DNA from: Candidatus Nanoarchaeia archaeon
Lineage (GTDB): Archaea; Nanobdellota; Nanobdellia; Woesearchaeales; WJIZ01
Length of the DNA: 64,000 nt
Assembly (NCBI GenBank): GCA_028279765.1
Contig: JANQND010000002.1
Coordinates: 1-64,000 of the forward strand
Direction of reading: 5' to 3'
Shown: positions 16,820 to 25,270 of the stretch, piece after piece
How the letters are laid out: each line of letters begins with the position of its first letter
How positions within the stretch are numbered: the stretch's first letter is position 1
The notes under the pieces: model-generated
What the model saw: the letters and a program-made list of their open reading frames with translations, nothing else
Databases searched by the model: none
What the model was told of the DNA's origin: nothing
Translations under genes and position numbers: made by a program

Positions 16820-18118
16820 TTATGAGAAAAACTCTTCGAATCTCTTTACAACAAACTCTCTCATTTCCTGTGTTAGGCCTGGGTACACCCCAATGAAAAA
16901 AGTATTGTTCATGATAATGTCTGTGTTTTTTAGGGTTCCATATACTCTGTGTTTTATAGTAGCATAGCCCGGTTGCTTTAAGATATTTCCCGCAAAGACT
17001 TTCCTTGTTTCTATGCCAACCTCTTCCAGAAAATCAACGAGTGCAGCGCAGTCTACACCTTCCCGTACCGTGATAGGAAAACCGAACCACGATGGCTCTG
17101 CTTTATCTTCCCATTTAGGAAGAATAAGCTTGTCTTCGAATTTCTGCAAGTGCTCATAATAATACTTGAAATTTGCTCTTCTTGCAGCAACAAAATCCGG
17201 AACCTTTTCCATTTGCGCAAGCCCGATAGCTGCCTGAAGGTCTGTTGCCTTCAGGTTGTAGCCGATATTTGAATACACATACTTATGGTCATAGCCATGT
17301 GGGAGGCTCCCGTATTGAGCGCTAAATCGCTTTCCACAGGTATCATTCATTCCTGGCTCGCAATAGCAATCCCTTCCCCAATCCCGAATAGATCTTGCAG
17401 TTTTGAGCATTCTGGAGTCATTGATTATAACTCCTCCTCCCTCCCCCATGGTCATCTGGTGTGCAGGGTAAAAACTCAGCGATGCCATTTTTCCAAATGT
17501 TCCGACTTTTTTGCCATCGTACGTCGCGCCGAGCGCATCACAGCAGTCTTCAATGAGGAATAGATTATGCTTTTGAGAAATCTCAACAAGCTTGTCTAAA
17601 TGTGCAGGGTTTCCCAAGGTGTGTGGTATGAAGAGCGCCCTTGTTTTTGGTCCGATGGCTTTTTCGACCAGGTCAATAGAAATATTATACGTTCCAATAT
17701 CGCAATCAACAAATACAGGCACCAGTTGATTTTGTATAATGGGAGCAAGCGTAGTTGGAAAAGTAACTGCAGGGGTTATTACCTCATCACCTGGCTTGAG
17801 ATGATTCTGGACCTGTGGAGAGCACAACGTGGACATCATCACAAGATTCGCAGACGATCCTGAGTTAACAAGAAGAAACCACTTGGCAGCAAAGTATTGC
17901 CTTACTTTTTGCTCGAACTGAGCAGATTCCGGACCTGAGGTAAGCCAGAAGTCCAGAGAAGAGCTCACTAAATTCTGCAGTTCTTTCTCGTCATATACCC
18001 TTCCGGCATAATTAATCTTTGTTTTTCGCGGTATGAATTTTTTTGTACTATGAAAATTGATATAATATTCCTTCACTAGTGAAAGGATTTTTTCTTTGAG
18101 GTCTTTTTTCTCTGTCAT
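16820..18118 (-). CDS. rfbH: CDP-4-keto-6-deoxyglucose 3-dehydrase (E1, RfbH/DdhC family)
   Basis: A 432-aa member of the DegT/DnrJ/EryC1/StrS fold. The usual PLP-anchoring Lys is His220 in SFYPAHQMTMGEGG, the hallmark of the E1 dehydrase. It also keeps the C-X57-C-X1-C-X7-C cluster motif: C193 in EDCCDALG, C251 and C253 in GRDCYCEPG, and C261 in NDTCGKRF. These bind a [2Fe-2S] cluster in characterised E1. The enzyme uses PMP to remove the C3 hydroxyl of CDP-4-keto-6-deoxyglucose on the way to 3,6-dideoxyhexoses. It is the last gene of a minus-strand operon with rfbF, two SDR genes and ugd, 14 bp after ugd. A separate E3 reductase is not visible. Confidence 0.92.
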   Translation of the reverse strand: MTEKKDLKEKILSLVKEYYINFHSTKKFIPRKTKINYAGRVYDEKELQNLVSSSLDFWLTSGPESAQFEQKVRQYFAAKWFLLVNSGSSANLVMMSTLCSPQVQNHLKPGDEVITPAVTFPTTLAPIIQNQLVPVFVDCDIGTYNISIDLVEKAIGPKTRALFIPHTLGNPAHLDKLVEISQKHNLFLIEDCCDALGATYDGKKVGTFGKMASLSFYPAHQMTMGEGGGVIINDSRMLKTARSIRDWGRDCYCEPGMNDTCGKRFSAQYGSLPHGYDHKYVYSNIGYNLKATDLQAAIGLAQMEKVPDFVAARRANFKYYYEHLQKFEDKLILPKWEDKAEPSWFGFPITVREGVDCAALVDFLEEVGIETRKVFAGNILKQPGYATIKHRVYGTLKNTDIIMNNTFFIGVYPGLTQEMREFVVKRFEEFFS

Positions 18119-18132
18119 TCTAGTTTCCTTGT

Positions 18133-19482
18133 TTAATGGATTTGATAGCCAATCCCAAAATAAGAGCCAGGTGTAAATTCCTTAGGGTCAAGCATCCTTC
18201 TTCCGTCAATGATAAAGGGGAAGTTCATGTTCTCATCCAGGTCCTTCTGCCTTATGTTCTGATATTCAGGCCAGCTCGTGATAAGCAATACAGCATCTGC
18301 ATTCTTTATGGCGCTTTGCCAGGTTGGAGCATGTTGTATGTTCGTGCCAGTCTCATCATTGAATTCTTCCTTAACAACAGGGTCATGAACTATAATCTCC
18401 GCTCCTGTTTTCAGTAATTTTTCTATGATAGGGATAGCTGGTGACTCCCTGACATCGTTTGTTCCCGGCTTGAAGGCAAGCCCGAGTACAACTATTCTTT
18501 TTCCCTTTATATCAGGGTATTTAGAGAGTAGTAAATCAATAACCTGCAGCGGCTGGGTCTCGTTAGTAGTTATCACTGCGTTGAGTATTCGGGGGTCTAC
18601 ACTCTGATCCTTAGCAAATGAAATGAGCGCCTTTACATCCTTTGGAAAGCAGCTCCCACCAAATCCGCACCCTGCCTCAAGATAACTTGTTATTCCGGGG
18701 AAAACTCGTTTTCCGTCAACAATAGGAGAAAGCCTGTTATCAAGGTGAACTCCTCTCATTACTTCTTTGATATCCATATCTCCAATTGATGATGCGATAG
18801 CAGCACACTCATTTGAGAATGAAATCATACTGGCAAGAAGGGAGTTTGCCACATACTTGATCATTTCTGCAGTACGCATCGTTGTCAGCATAATTTCAGT
18901 ATCGAATCCTGCATACATCTCTGTAAGCACTGACCCGCTCTTTTTGTCAATACAGCCAATCACAATTCTGTCAGGATTTCTGAAATCGTAAACTGCGCTG
19001 CCCTCCCTTAAAAACTCGGGGTTCATGCCAACCCCAAAGTCCCTGCCTGCTTTTTTTCCGGAATATTTCTCTAAGAGAGGGATGACTACCTTCTCGGTAG
19101 TAGTCGGAACGACAGTACTCTTGACAACAACAACACTATAGCCTGTTTTTTCTTTGAGTAGTTCGCCGATTTCCTTCGCAGCAGATTTTATGTACGTCAA
19201 ATCAATACTGTTTTCAGAATAGGGTGTTCCAACGGCGATAATAATAACCTCTGCCTTCTCAACGGCATCTTTGAGGTGTACTGACGAAGATAAGCTTTTT
19301 TCTTGCCTTACTTTTGTTAAGATCTCGGGTAGTCCTTCCTCATGAATCGTTGCCTCACTTTTGTTAATTTTCTCAACGATTGCAGCATTTTTATCAATGC
19401 AGGTAACAGTATGCCCTTTCTCTGCAAGGCAGGCACCCGTTACTAAGCCTACGAATCCCGTTCCAATAACTCCAATTCTCAT
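18133..19482 (-). CDS. UDP-glucose/GDP-mannose dehydrogenase family protein
   Basis: The track start at 19503 adds seven residues; MRIGVIGTGFVGLVTGACL gives the natural start at 19482, which overlaps the upstream SDR stop (ATGA). The 449-aa protein has the N-terminal NAD-binding motif GTGFVGL, VVVVKSTVVPTTT, the central hinge with GCGFGGSCFPKD (catalytic Cys), and the C-terminal UDP-binding domain with GLAFKPGTNDVRESP. These oxidise UDP-glucose or a related nucleotide sugar to the uronic acid in two NAD-dependent steps. It is a diverged paralogue of the enzyme at 30608-31912, so the two may use different substrates. Confidence 0.92.
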   Translation of the reverse strand: MRIGVIGTGFVGLVTGACLAEKGHTVTCIDKNAAIVEKINKSEATIHEEGLPEILTKVRQEKSLSSSVHLKDAVEKAEVIIIAVGTPYSENSIDLTYIKSAAKEIGELLKEKTGYSVVVVKSTVVPTTTEKVVIPLLEKYSGKKAGRDFGVGMNPEFLREGSAVYDFRNPDRIVIGCIDKKSGSVLTEMYAGFDTEIMLTTMRTAEMIKYVANSLLASMISFSNECAAIASSIGDMDIKEVMRGVHLDNRLSPIVDGKRVFPGITSYLEAGCGFGGSCFPKDVKALISFAKDQSVDPRILNAVITTNETQPLQVIDLLLSKYPDIKGKRIVVLGLAFKPGTNDVRESPAIPIIEKLLKTGAEIIVHDPVVKEEFNDETGTNIQHAPTWQSAIKNADAVLLITSWPEYQNIRQKDLDENMNFPFIIDGRRMLDPKEFTPGSYFGIGYQIH

Positions 19483-20576
19483 TTTTGATTTTCCTTGTAC
19501 CACTGCAACGTCCTTATTATGCCCTCCTCCAGCGTTACCTGAGGTTTATAGTTCAGAAGGGTTTTGGCTTTTTCTATTGAAGGGCATCTTCGGATAGGAT
19601 TGTCTGTCAAATAGTCCTTATCATTGCTCTTTTTTCTTTGCACGGAAACATCAATAGCGAATAACTCTTTTCCCTTATCCCTAATCAGTTGAGCAAGCTC
19701 AAGCATCGATACTTCCGGCTTTTCAATTCCTATGTTAAATGCTTCTCCGTCATGATCAGATAACAGGGCTGAAAAATATCCTCCTATAGCATCACTGATA
19801 TAACAAAAAGTTCGCTTAGGGCTTCCGTCAGAAAGTAATACAATATCGTTCTCTTCTAGCACGTTTTTACAGAAATCCGGAATCACCCTTTTGTCATCTA
19901 TGGATAAACCCGGGCCATAGTTATTGAATGGCCTGACAATCTTAATGGGAACATGGTATACTTTATGGAAATTAACGCTAAGCGTCTCGCCATACCTCTT
20001 TGACTCGTCGTAACAGGCCCTCGGCCCGGTGGAAGACACTAATCCCCTAAAGTCTTCTGTTGTAGGAATTTCTTCAGCAGGAGGGTCTCCGTAGATCTCA
20101 CTGGAAGAGAAAAAAAGGATACTACTTACTCCTTTGCCTCCCTTAATTTGATTCTTGCAAAACTCTAAAATGTTTCTCAGGCCATTAACGTTCGCGTCCA
20201 TAGTTTCTATGGGGTATTGGCGGTAATACAAAGGTGATGCTATAGAAGCAGCATGAATAATATAATCAACATCATGATGCCCGTTGTAATCGAAAGTGAC
20301 GCTATCTGTTTTAATGGCGGTAAAGTGATCTTTCTTTTCAAGTGTAATGAGCCATTCAGGCTTTCCCCTTATGAAATTATCAATACAGACGACTTTGCAG
20401 GGAGTGCTGAATATTGTTTCATTGGCATACAGAAGAGTTTGTATAAGATAATATCCTAAAAAACCACCGCCTCCGGTAATGATAATCTTCTTGCCTTCCA
20501 GCTGCTTAATTTTATCTTTTAGTCCGCAGGTAATCTCTTTTAGATCATTTTCTACAATACTACTCTGCTGCCACAT
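19479..20576 (-). CDS. Extended SDR, UDP-glucuronate decarboxylase/nucleotide-sugar dehydratase-like
   Basis: A 365-aa protein with a ~28-residue N-terminal extension before the NAD-binding motif KKIIITGGGGFLGYYL. LFFSSSEIYGDPP is the Ser/Thr strand and GPRACYDESKRYGETL carries the YxxxK pair and the arginine-rich pattern of UXS and related 4,6-dehydratase-like enzymes. RTFCYISDAI and LLNYKPQVTLEEG follow. It lies between ugd (ATGA overlap) and another SDR gene, all in the rfbF-rfbH operon. It could be a decarboxylase acting on the ugd product, or the CDP-glucose 4,6-dehydratase step that is otherwise missing (inference). The family is sure; the substrate is not. Confidence 0.82.
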   Translation of the reverse strand: MWQQSSIVENDLKEITCGLKDKIKQLEGKKIIITGGGGFLGYYLIQTLLYANETIFSTPCKVVCIDNFIRGKPEWLITLEKKDHFTAIKTDSVTFDYNGHHDVDYIIHAASIASPLYYRQYPIETMDANVNGLRNILEFCKNQIKGGKGVSSILFFSSSEIYGDPPAEEIPTTEDFRGLVSSTGPRACYDESKRYGETLSVNFHKVYHVPIKIVRPFNNYGPGLSIDDKRVIPDFCKNVLEENDIVLLSDGSPKRTFCYISDAIGGYFSALLSDHDGEAFNIGIEKPEVSMLELAQLIRDKGKELFAIDVSVQRKKSNDKDYLTDNPIRRCPSIEKAKTLLNYKPQVTLEEGIIRTLQWYKENQK

Positions 20577-20614
20577 CGTATTTCAATCCCCACCCAGAAT
20601 CTTTAGCACTTGTG

Positions 20615-21544
20615 TTATGAAGTGTTCTTCAGATGATATTTAAATGTTTCTTCAAGTCCATCAGAAAAATTAACCAGAGCCTCCCAGTCCAATATTTTTT
20701 TTGCTTTGTGACCATCGCAACAGAGATAAAAAATTTCATTTTCCGGGTAGGGCTTAGTAAAGGATGCCAGTCCTTTAGCGTCCATTATTTCCTCGAGATA
20801 TTCAACCATATTTCGAACAGAATGGGTTTTGGTTGAGCCGATATTAATGTGCTGGAAAGGGTCTTTTGCTTTGGGAATAGCCTTTACTGCACACAAGTAT
20901 GCTCGTGCAATATCCCCTACATAGGTCCAGTTCCATTGCTGAAGGCCAGGACTCAAATCTATTTTTTCTTTCTTCATGAATGTATCAATGAGCATATTCA
21001 CGAGTTTAGTATTGTCTTTTGGGCCATAAACCGGCGAAAGCCGAAGATTGATGATTTTAATACCATAAGAATGTGCATACTGCTCTGAGACTATTGAGCC
21101 TGCTGTTTTTGTAGCAGCGTATAAGTTATAGGGACTCAGTTCGAAAGCCTCATTAATTGGTTGCTTATGAGGTGCGTATTCAAAGCAGGTTCCGGTGGTA
21201 ATCAAATAAGGAACGTTGTTAATTCTTATTTCCTCCAATAACCTGGATGTAAGCCCTACGTTCGATTGGATCAGTTCTTCTGCTTGCTCTCGTGAACTAT
21301 GGTGCTTCGTGTATGCTGCAGCAATATGTACTACTGCATCAACCTTATTGTCACTGAATGCTTTACTGATATTCTCTTTATCAAGATCAACAATTTTTAC
21401 TTTTTCAAGGGTATCCTGAATCCTCCACAGATTTGAATCTTCTCGTATCGTAATGATCACTGAGTATCCTTCATCCAGTAATTCTCTGAGAACATAGCTA
21501 CCTATGAATCCTGTTGCACCAGTAAGAAGTACGGTTTGGATCAT
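20615..21544 (-). CDS. Extended SDR (nucleotide-sugar epimerase/4-ketoreductase-like)
   Basis: The track starts at 21694 inside rfbF, but MIQTVLLTGATGFIGSYVL marks the start at 21544, one base after the rfbF stop. The 309-aa protein has the NAD(P) motif, AVVHIAAAYTKHHS, the TTGTCFEY strand, and YNLYAATK with the YxxxK pair. The layout resembles the NAD-dependent epimerase family that includes CDP-abequose and CDP-paratose synthases, the last step of 3,6-dideoxyhexose formation. With rfbF and rfbH in the same operon, a role as the final 4-ketoreductase is a reasonable guess. It could also be a 4,6-dehydratase. Confidence 0.8.
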   Translation of the reverse strand: MIQTVLLTGATGFIGSYVLRELLDEGYSVIITIREDSNLWRIQDTLEKVKIVDLDKENISKAFSDNKVDAVVHIAAAYTKHHSSREQAEELIQSNVGLTSRLLEEIRINNVPYLITTGTCFEYAPHKQPINEAFELSPYNLYAATKTAGSIVSEQYAHSYGIKIINLRLSPVYGPKDNTKLVNMLIDTFMKKEKIDLSPGLQQWNWTYVGDIARAYLCAVKAIPKAKDPFQHINIGSTKTHSVRNMVEYLEEIMDAKGLASFTKPYPENEIFYLCCDGHKAKKILDWEALVNFSDGLEETFKYHLKNTS

Positions 21545-21545
21545 T

Positions 21546-22307
21546 TCACCAGATTTTCCAGGGTGGATTATTTTCCCACATCTTTGATAAGTCTGAATAA
21601 TCTTTGTAGGTATCCATGGGGTGCCAGAATCCCCTATGCTCATAGAGTGCTGCCTGCCTGCGCTTGGAAAGTGCTGGCAAAACATCTGATTCAAACATGC
21701 AGTCGGTCTCTATACAGTCAAAGAACTCTTTTTTGCAAACCATGAAACCGGCATTCACAAGGTCCTTCATCCTTGGTTTTTCATCAAAATCGAGGATTTC
21801 TCCTTTTTCCATCTTTATTAAGCCGTATTTACTGAAAGGATGCACTCCGCTAATAGTCACGACTTTATTCATTTTTCTATGAAAGTCGACAAGCTTGTTT
21901 ATGTCAATATCAGCAACGCCATCCCCATAGGTCAGCATAAATTCATCATCATCAATATATTTTTGTATCTTTTTAACTCTTCCACCGGTAAGCGTCTCTA
22001 AGCCCGTTTCTGCAAAAGTAATGTTCCAGTTTTCTTTATGGTGTCCCGTATGCTTTGTTATTTTTGAGGTCTGCAAATCGAGAGAAAAATCGTAGGCGTT
22101 CCAATCATATTCCATGAAGAATTCTTTTATCATTTTGCCTTTATATCCAAGGCAAAGAATAAAATCATTAAAGCCGTATTGTGAGTATATCTTCATGATG
22201 TGCCAAAGGATTGGCTTCCCTCCAATCTCGACCAGGGGCTTTGGTTTGTACTCCGTTTCCTCCCTTAGCCTGGTCCCCTTTCCTCCGCACAGGATAACTA
22301 CCTTCAT
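21546..22307 (-). CDS. rfbF: Glucose-1-phosphate cytidylyltransferase
   Basis: A 253-aa protein of standard length. VVILCGGKGTRLREETEYKPKPLVEIGGKPILWHIMKIY is the highly conserved N-terminus of RfbF, followed by FILCLGYKGKMIKEFF, the metal-site motif LTYGDGVADID, and the C-terminal GFWHPMDTYKDY. The enzyme makes CDP-glucose from CTP and glucose-1-phosphate, the entry to CDP-linked 6-deoxy and 3,6-dideoxy sugars. It is the first gene of the minus-strand operon that ends with rfbH, and the two together define the pathway. It is divergent from the GT2 gene at 22426. Confidence 0.93.
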   Translation of the reverse strand: MKVVILCGGKGTRLREETEYKPKPLVEIGGKPILWHIMKIYSQYGFNDFILCLGYKGKMIKEFFMEYDWNAYDFSLDLQTSKITKHTGHHKENWNITFAETGLETLTGGRVKKIQKYIDDDEFMLTYGDGVADIDINKLVDFHRKMNKVVTISGVHPFSKYGLIKMEKGEILDFDEKPRMKDLVNAGFMVCKKEFFDCIETDCMFESDVLPALSKRRQAALYEHRGFWHPMDTYKDYSDLSKMWENNPPWKIW

Positions 22308-22390
22308 CTATCCTTGCTAACTGTTTTCTTTTTTTAAGTGTTATGATTTGTATTCAGAGGGACAGAGAGGATTTGATAGAAGGATAAGCC

Positions 22391-22400
22391 TTTTAAATAT
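22391..22400 (+). promoter_or_regulatory. TATA box for GT2 gene
   Basis: TTTTAAATAT lies 26-35 nt before the ATG at 22426. This leaderless spacing supports the internal ATG rather than the 22348 start in the ORF track. Confidence 0.6.
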
Positions 22401-22425
22401 TCGTCAATTTTCTTGCGCTACATCT

Positions 22426-23160
22426 ATGAAATATAAACTCTCTTTATCCATTCCGCATTATAATGAAGAAACAAATGTAGGAGTTACCATTCCCCGGATA
22501 TTCCGGGTTTTTTCTAAAGCCAAGATTCCTCTTGAGATTGTCGCGGTAAACAATGGCTCAAAGGACAATACTCTCCAGGCTCTCAAAAATCTGCAGAAGA
22601 AGTACAAGAACCTAAAAATTGTTTCTATTAGGGAAAACCAGGGTTTTGGCGGGGGAATTCTTGCAGGTCTCAAGAGATGCTCTGCAGAATATGTGGGGTT
22701 TACCTGCGCTGACGAGCAAATCGCTGCAGAAGACATACTCAAATTATATCAGACTCTTGTTAGCAGGAAGTTAGACATCGCAAAAACGAACAGGATCGTT
22801 CGCAATGATGGTTCTATGAGATTTTTGTACTCCAGATTATTCAATACGATGTGCTCGCTTCTTTTTGGGGTGTATGTAAGGGATATTAATGGGTATCCCG
22901 TTCTGATGAAAAAATCTCTCTTCGAATCCATGAAGTTATACAAAAAAGATTGGATGATAAATATGGAAATGCTTGTTAAATCGCGCAGGCTTGGAGCATC
23001 GCACGGAGAAATAGACGTCATCTTTCACAAGCGCAAGCTTGGAACATCACACATCAAGGTTGCTACTCTTTTTGGATTTTTTTATGAGGTCCTGAAGCTA
23101 TTCGTAGAGTGCCATTTCTTAAATAAATGCAGGGTAGTGCGGAAAAAAGAAGTGTTGTGA
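22426..23160 (+). CDS. Family 2 glycosyltransferase
   Basis: The start is placed at MKYKLSLSIPHYNEETNVG (22426), where the GT2 domain begins and which a TATA box supports; the upstream 26 codons of the track ORF are not protein-like. The 244-aa enzyme has AVNNGSKDNT (nucleotide-sugar binding), TCADEQI in place of the usual DADxQ, and a FGVYVRDINGYPVLMKKS acceptor region as in polyprenol-phosphate sugar transferases. No membrane segment is obvious, unlike the GT2 proteins at 5012 and 25271. The changed DxD region suggests an altered donor. It stands alone, convergent with the GT-C gene. Confidence 0.82.
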   Translation: MKYKLSLSIPHYNEETNVGVTIPRIFRVFSKAKIPLEIVAVNNGSKDNTLQALKNLQKKYKNLKIVSIRENQGFGGGILAGLKRCSAEYVGFTCADEQIAAEDILKLYQTLVSRKLDIAKTNRIVRNDGSMRFLYSRLFNTMCSLLFGVYVRDINGYPVLMKKSLFESMKLYKKDWMINMEMLVKSRRLGASHGEIDVIFHKRKLGTSHIKVATLFGFFYEVLKLFVECHFLNKCRVVRKKEVL

Positions 23161-23247
23161 ATAGTGGCTATTTGTCTGGTGTTTTAGTTCTGCTTTCTAT
23201 CTAATAAATAGGCTTTGGCTAAGAATAGGAGCAATGAATAAAATAGT

Positions 23248-25083
23248 CTACGCAACACGGAGAAGGACGAGCGTCTGGGTACTGTGAACCATAGAAAAGA
23301 GTCTCGAATCAAGCAGGCCCTGGACTTTCTCATTGACCATTTCCAGTCCGAATTTGCGCACTGCTCTCTGGTCTATAAGGACATATTGGTATTCTTTTTG
23401 GTTCAGCCATTGATGAAGGTCAGTAGGGGATTGGTTTATTGAAGTTTTGCGATATTCCAGAGAGTCTTTACACCACTCACAGCTGTACATGTCAAAACCA
23501 AGAACATATCCATTTTGGTAAAAAGTGAATATGGGAGTGTTCATAGGAAGATTCTGCGACAACCAGGCGTAATCCTGAAGCTCATTATATGTATTCCATC
23601 CCAGTCCGGCAGGCCAGACCGCTGTATTAACTGAATATTTTTGATGCGCAGAAGTAAGAATCACCCCTGCAATAACAATAGCTACTACTGCTAACTTATA
23701 TCGCTTAAAAATCGAGAGAAGAGACTCAAATCCGATACCTGCAAGGATTGAGCCAAAAAGAGCGAAAAGCATCCAAAACCGAAAACCAAAGAAGCCAACC
23801 GGGAGGTTAAAGGTTACACTATTAAATCCAAGGAAAGTAAGTATTGCGCAAATAATAGCGATAAACATCCATGAATGTTCCTTCAATTTCCCTCTATGCT
23901 GCATAAGAAAGATACCAAGAATGCCAATGATAATTAAGAAGCTGACAAAGGCACCAATCCCAATAGGGTTATTAATCATATTGGTGTGCTGAGCAAAAAA
24001 GATTTCCTGAAAGGAATATGCCCGGGTAGCGGTTCCGCTGTTCTGAGGAAAGGCAGCTTGGATAAAGGAGAGAAAGGATTGGCCACCTTGACCGCTGTCC
24101 AGGCCGGATCCTGTGCTGCCTCCCACTTGTGCGCGGATCATGCCCTCATAATGATTAAACCACCAAATAAGGGAGAGGACGTATCCTCCTATAACTCCCA
24201 GGATAATATTCCACTTAATTTTTCTTGAAGTTAAACAATAGACTAATACAAAAGCAAGATACAATACAAGGAATTTTAATGGTTGGGTAGGTTGAACCAG
24301 CCAGGTGCTTGCAACAGTGAGAACACTAGCTACAATCCATTTTTTTTCATCTAAGCTGCGTACAAGGCAATAGAGCGCGACAATGAAGAGGGTGACAACA
24401 AGGGAGTGTGCCCATATAAAATGGCTTAGATATGAAGGAATTGAGAAGAGTACAAATGTTGAGAACAGGGCTAATGTTTTTTTATTGGTAAATCGAGTAA
24501 CGAAGAAATAGAAAAAGAGTATACTTAGCGCGATTATCAAATTGTTAAAAAAAGACATGGTCCATTTTATAGATGGAGAAGTCTGGTGGAGTATTCCCAT
24601 TATAATGCCGTATGCAGGAGGGTAAGGGTTCATATATTGAACAGTATCTGCAGGAGGTATTGCTTTCTCAACGCTAACATATTTGATTCCTATCGCGTGA
24701 TTCCAGGGGTCATCATCCTCTAGCCAGGGATAACTAAAGGATCCTTTGTTATAGACTCCAAGAGTACAGAGAGCAAGAAGAAGTACGATAAGAGCAAATA
24801 AGTTGGATTTAGTTAATTTGGGAGTTGAAAAAGAGAGTACGAATTTTCCTTTGATTAACGAGTATACAGGAATAGCGAGAGAGAGAGCAAGAAATAGTCT
24901 CCAATCCAGGGGAATTCCTATAAGGCCGAAAAGAACACCAATAAATGAAAATGCTGCAAGCCCAAGGCCCAATCTGAGGGAGTGCCTCTCAAAGGAATGG
25001 TACTTGCCCTTTAGAAAAAAGTCCATACTAAAGCCAAGGCCGTAAGTGTAAATGAAGAAGAGACAAATTGTTGCAATACTCAT
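23248..25083 (-). CDS. Large polytopic membrane protein, probable GT-C-fold glycosyltransferase
   Basis: A 611-aa protein with about 12-13 hydrophobic segments and a C-terminal soluble domain of roughly 110 residues. After the third or fourth segment is an acidic loop, SYPWLEDDDPWNHAIGIKY, of the kind that binds metal or donor phosphate in GT-C enzymes, and NPYPPAYGIIMG follows, recalling the PPL motif of GT39 proteins. The C-terminal domain has a CEWC pair and YVLIDQRAVRKFG. I cannot match it to a named family. A sugar transferase or oligosaccharide polymerase acting at the outer face fits the context. It has its own promoter and is monocistronic. Confidence 0.7.
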   Translation of the reverse strand: MSIATICLFFIYTYGLGFSMDFFLKGKYHSFERHSLRLGLGLAAFSFIGVLFGLIGIPLDWRLFLALSLAIPVYSLIKGKFVLSFSTPKLTKSNLFALIVLLLALCTLGVYNKGSFSYPWLEDDDPWNHAIGIKYVSVEKAIPPADTVQYMNPYPPAYGIIMGILHQTSPSIKWTMSFFNNLIIALSILFFYFFVTRFTNKKTLALFSTFVLFSIPSYLSHFIWAHSLVVTLFIVALYCLVRSLDEKKWIVASVLTVASTWLVQPTQPLKFLVLYLAFVLVYCLTSRKIKWNIILGVIGGYVLSLIWWFNHYEGMIRAQVGGSTGSGLDSGQGGQSFLSFIQAAFPQNSGTATRAYSFQEIFFAQHTNMINNPIGIGAFVSFLIIIGILGIFLMQHRGKLKEHSWMFIAIICAILTFLGFNSVTFNLPVGFFGFRFWMLFALFGSILAGIGFESLLSIFKRYKLAVVAIVIAGVILTSAHQKYSVNTAVWPAGLGWNTYNELQDYAWLSQNLPMNTPIFTFYQNGYVLGFDMYSCEWCKDSLEYRKTSINQSPTDLHQWLNQKEYQYVLIDQRAVRKFGLEMVNEKVQGLLDSRLFSMVHSTQTLVLLRVA

Positions 25084-25112
25084 GAAATTTCCCCAAGTGA
25101 CTTAATTAAAAA

Positions 25113-25248
25113 CTGTTTAAATAGTTTTTCTTTTAGATTAGATCTGCCTGAATAGTACCAGTCGCCTACACGAAGATAATAGAAGGAAGGTCCGTCCCAT
25201 GCTCACACAGACCCTGCTACGATGCCTGAAGTAGAAACCTATTTAAAC
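25113..25248. promoter_or_regulatory. Divergent TATA boxes between GT-C and GT2 genes
   Basis: The minus-strand gene (ATG 25083) has CTATTTAAACAG at 25113-25124, and the plus-strand gene (ATG 25271) has CTATTTAAAC at 25239-25248, centred about 27 nt before its ATG. Both share the same ten-base core. Confidence 0.6.
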
Positions 25249-25270
25249 GATTCTTGCACTATGACAGCGT

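Noticed and set aside
16820-18118. Reading the DegT-fold gene as an ordinary sugar aminotransferase
   Set aside because: The PLP Lys is replaced by His220 and the four iron-sulfur cysteines are in place, which identifies the E1 dehydrase.
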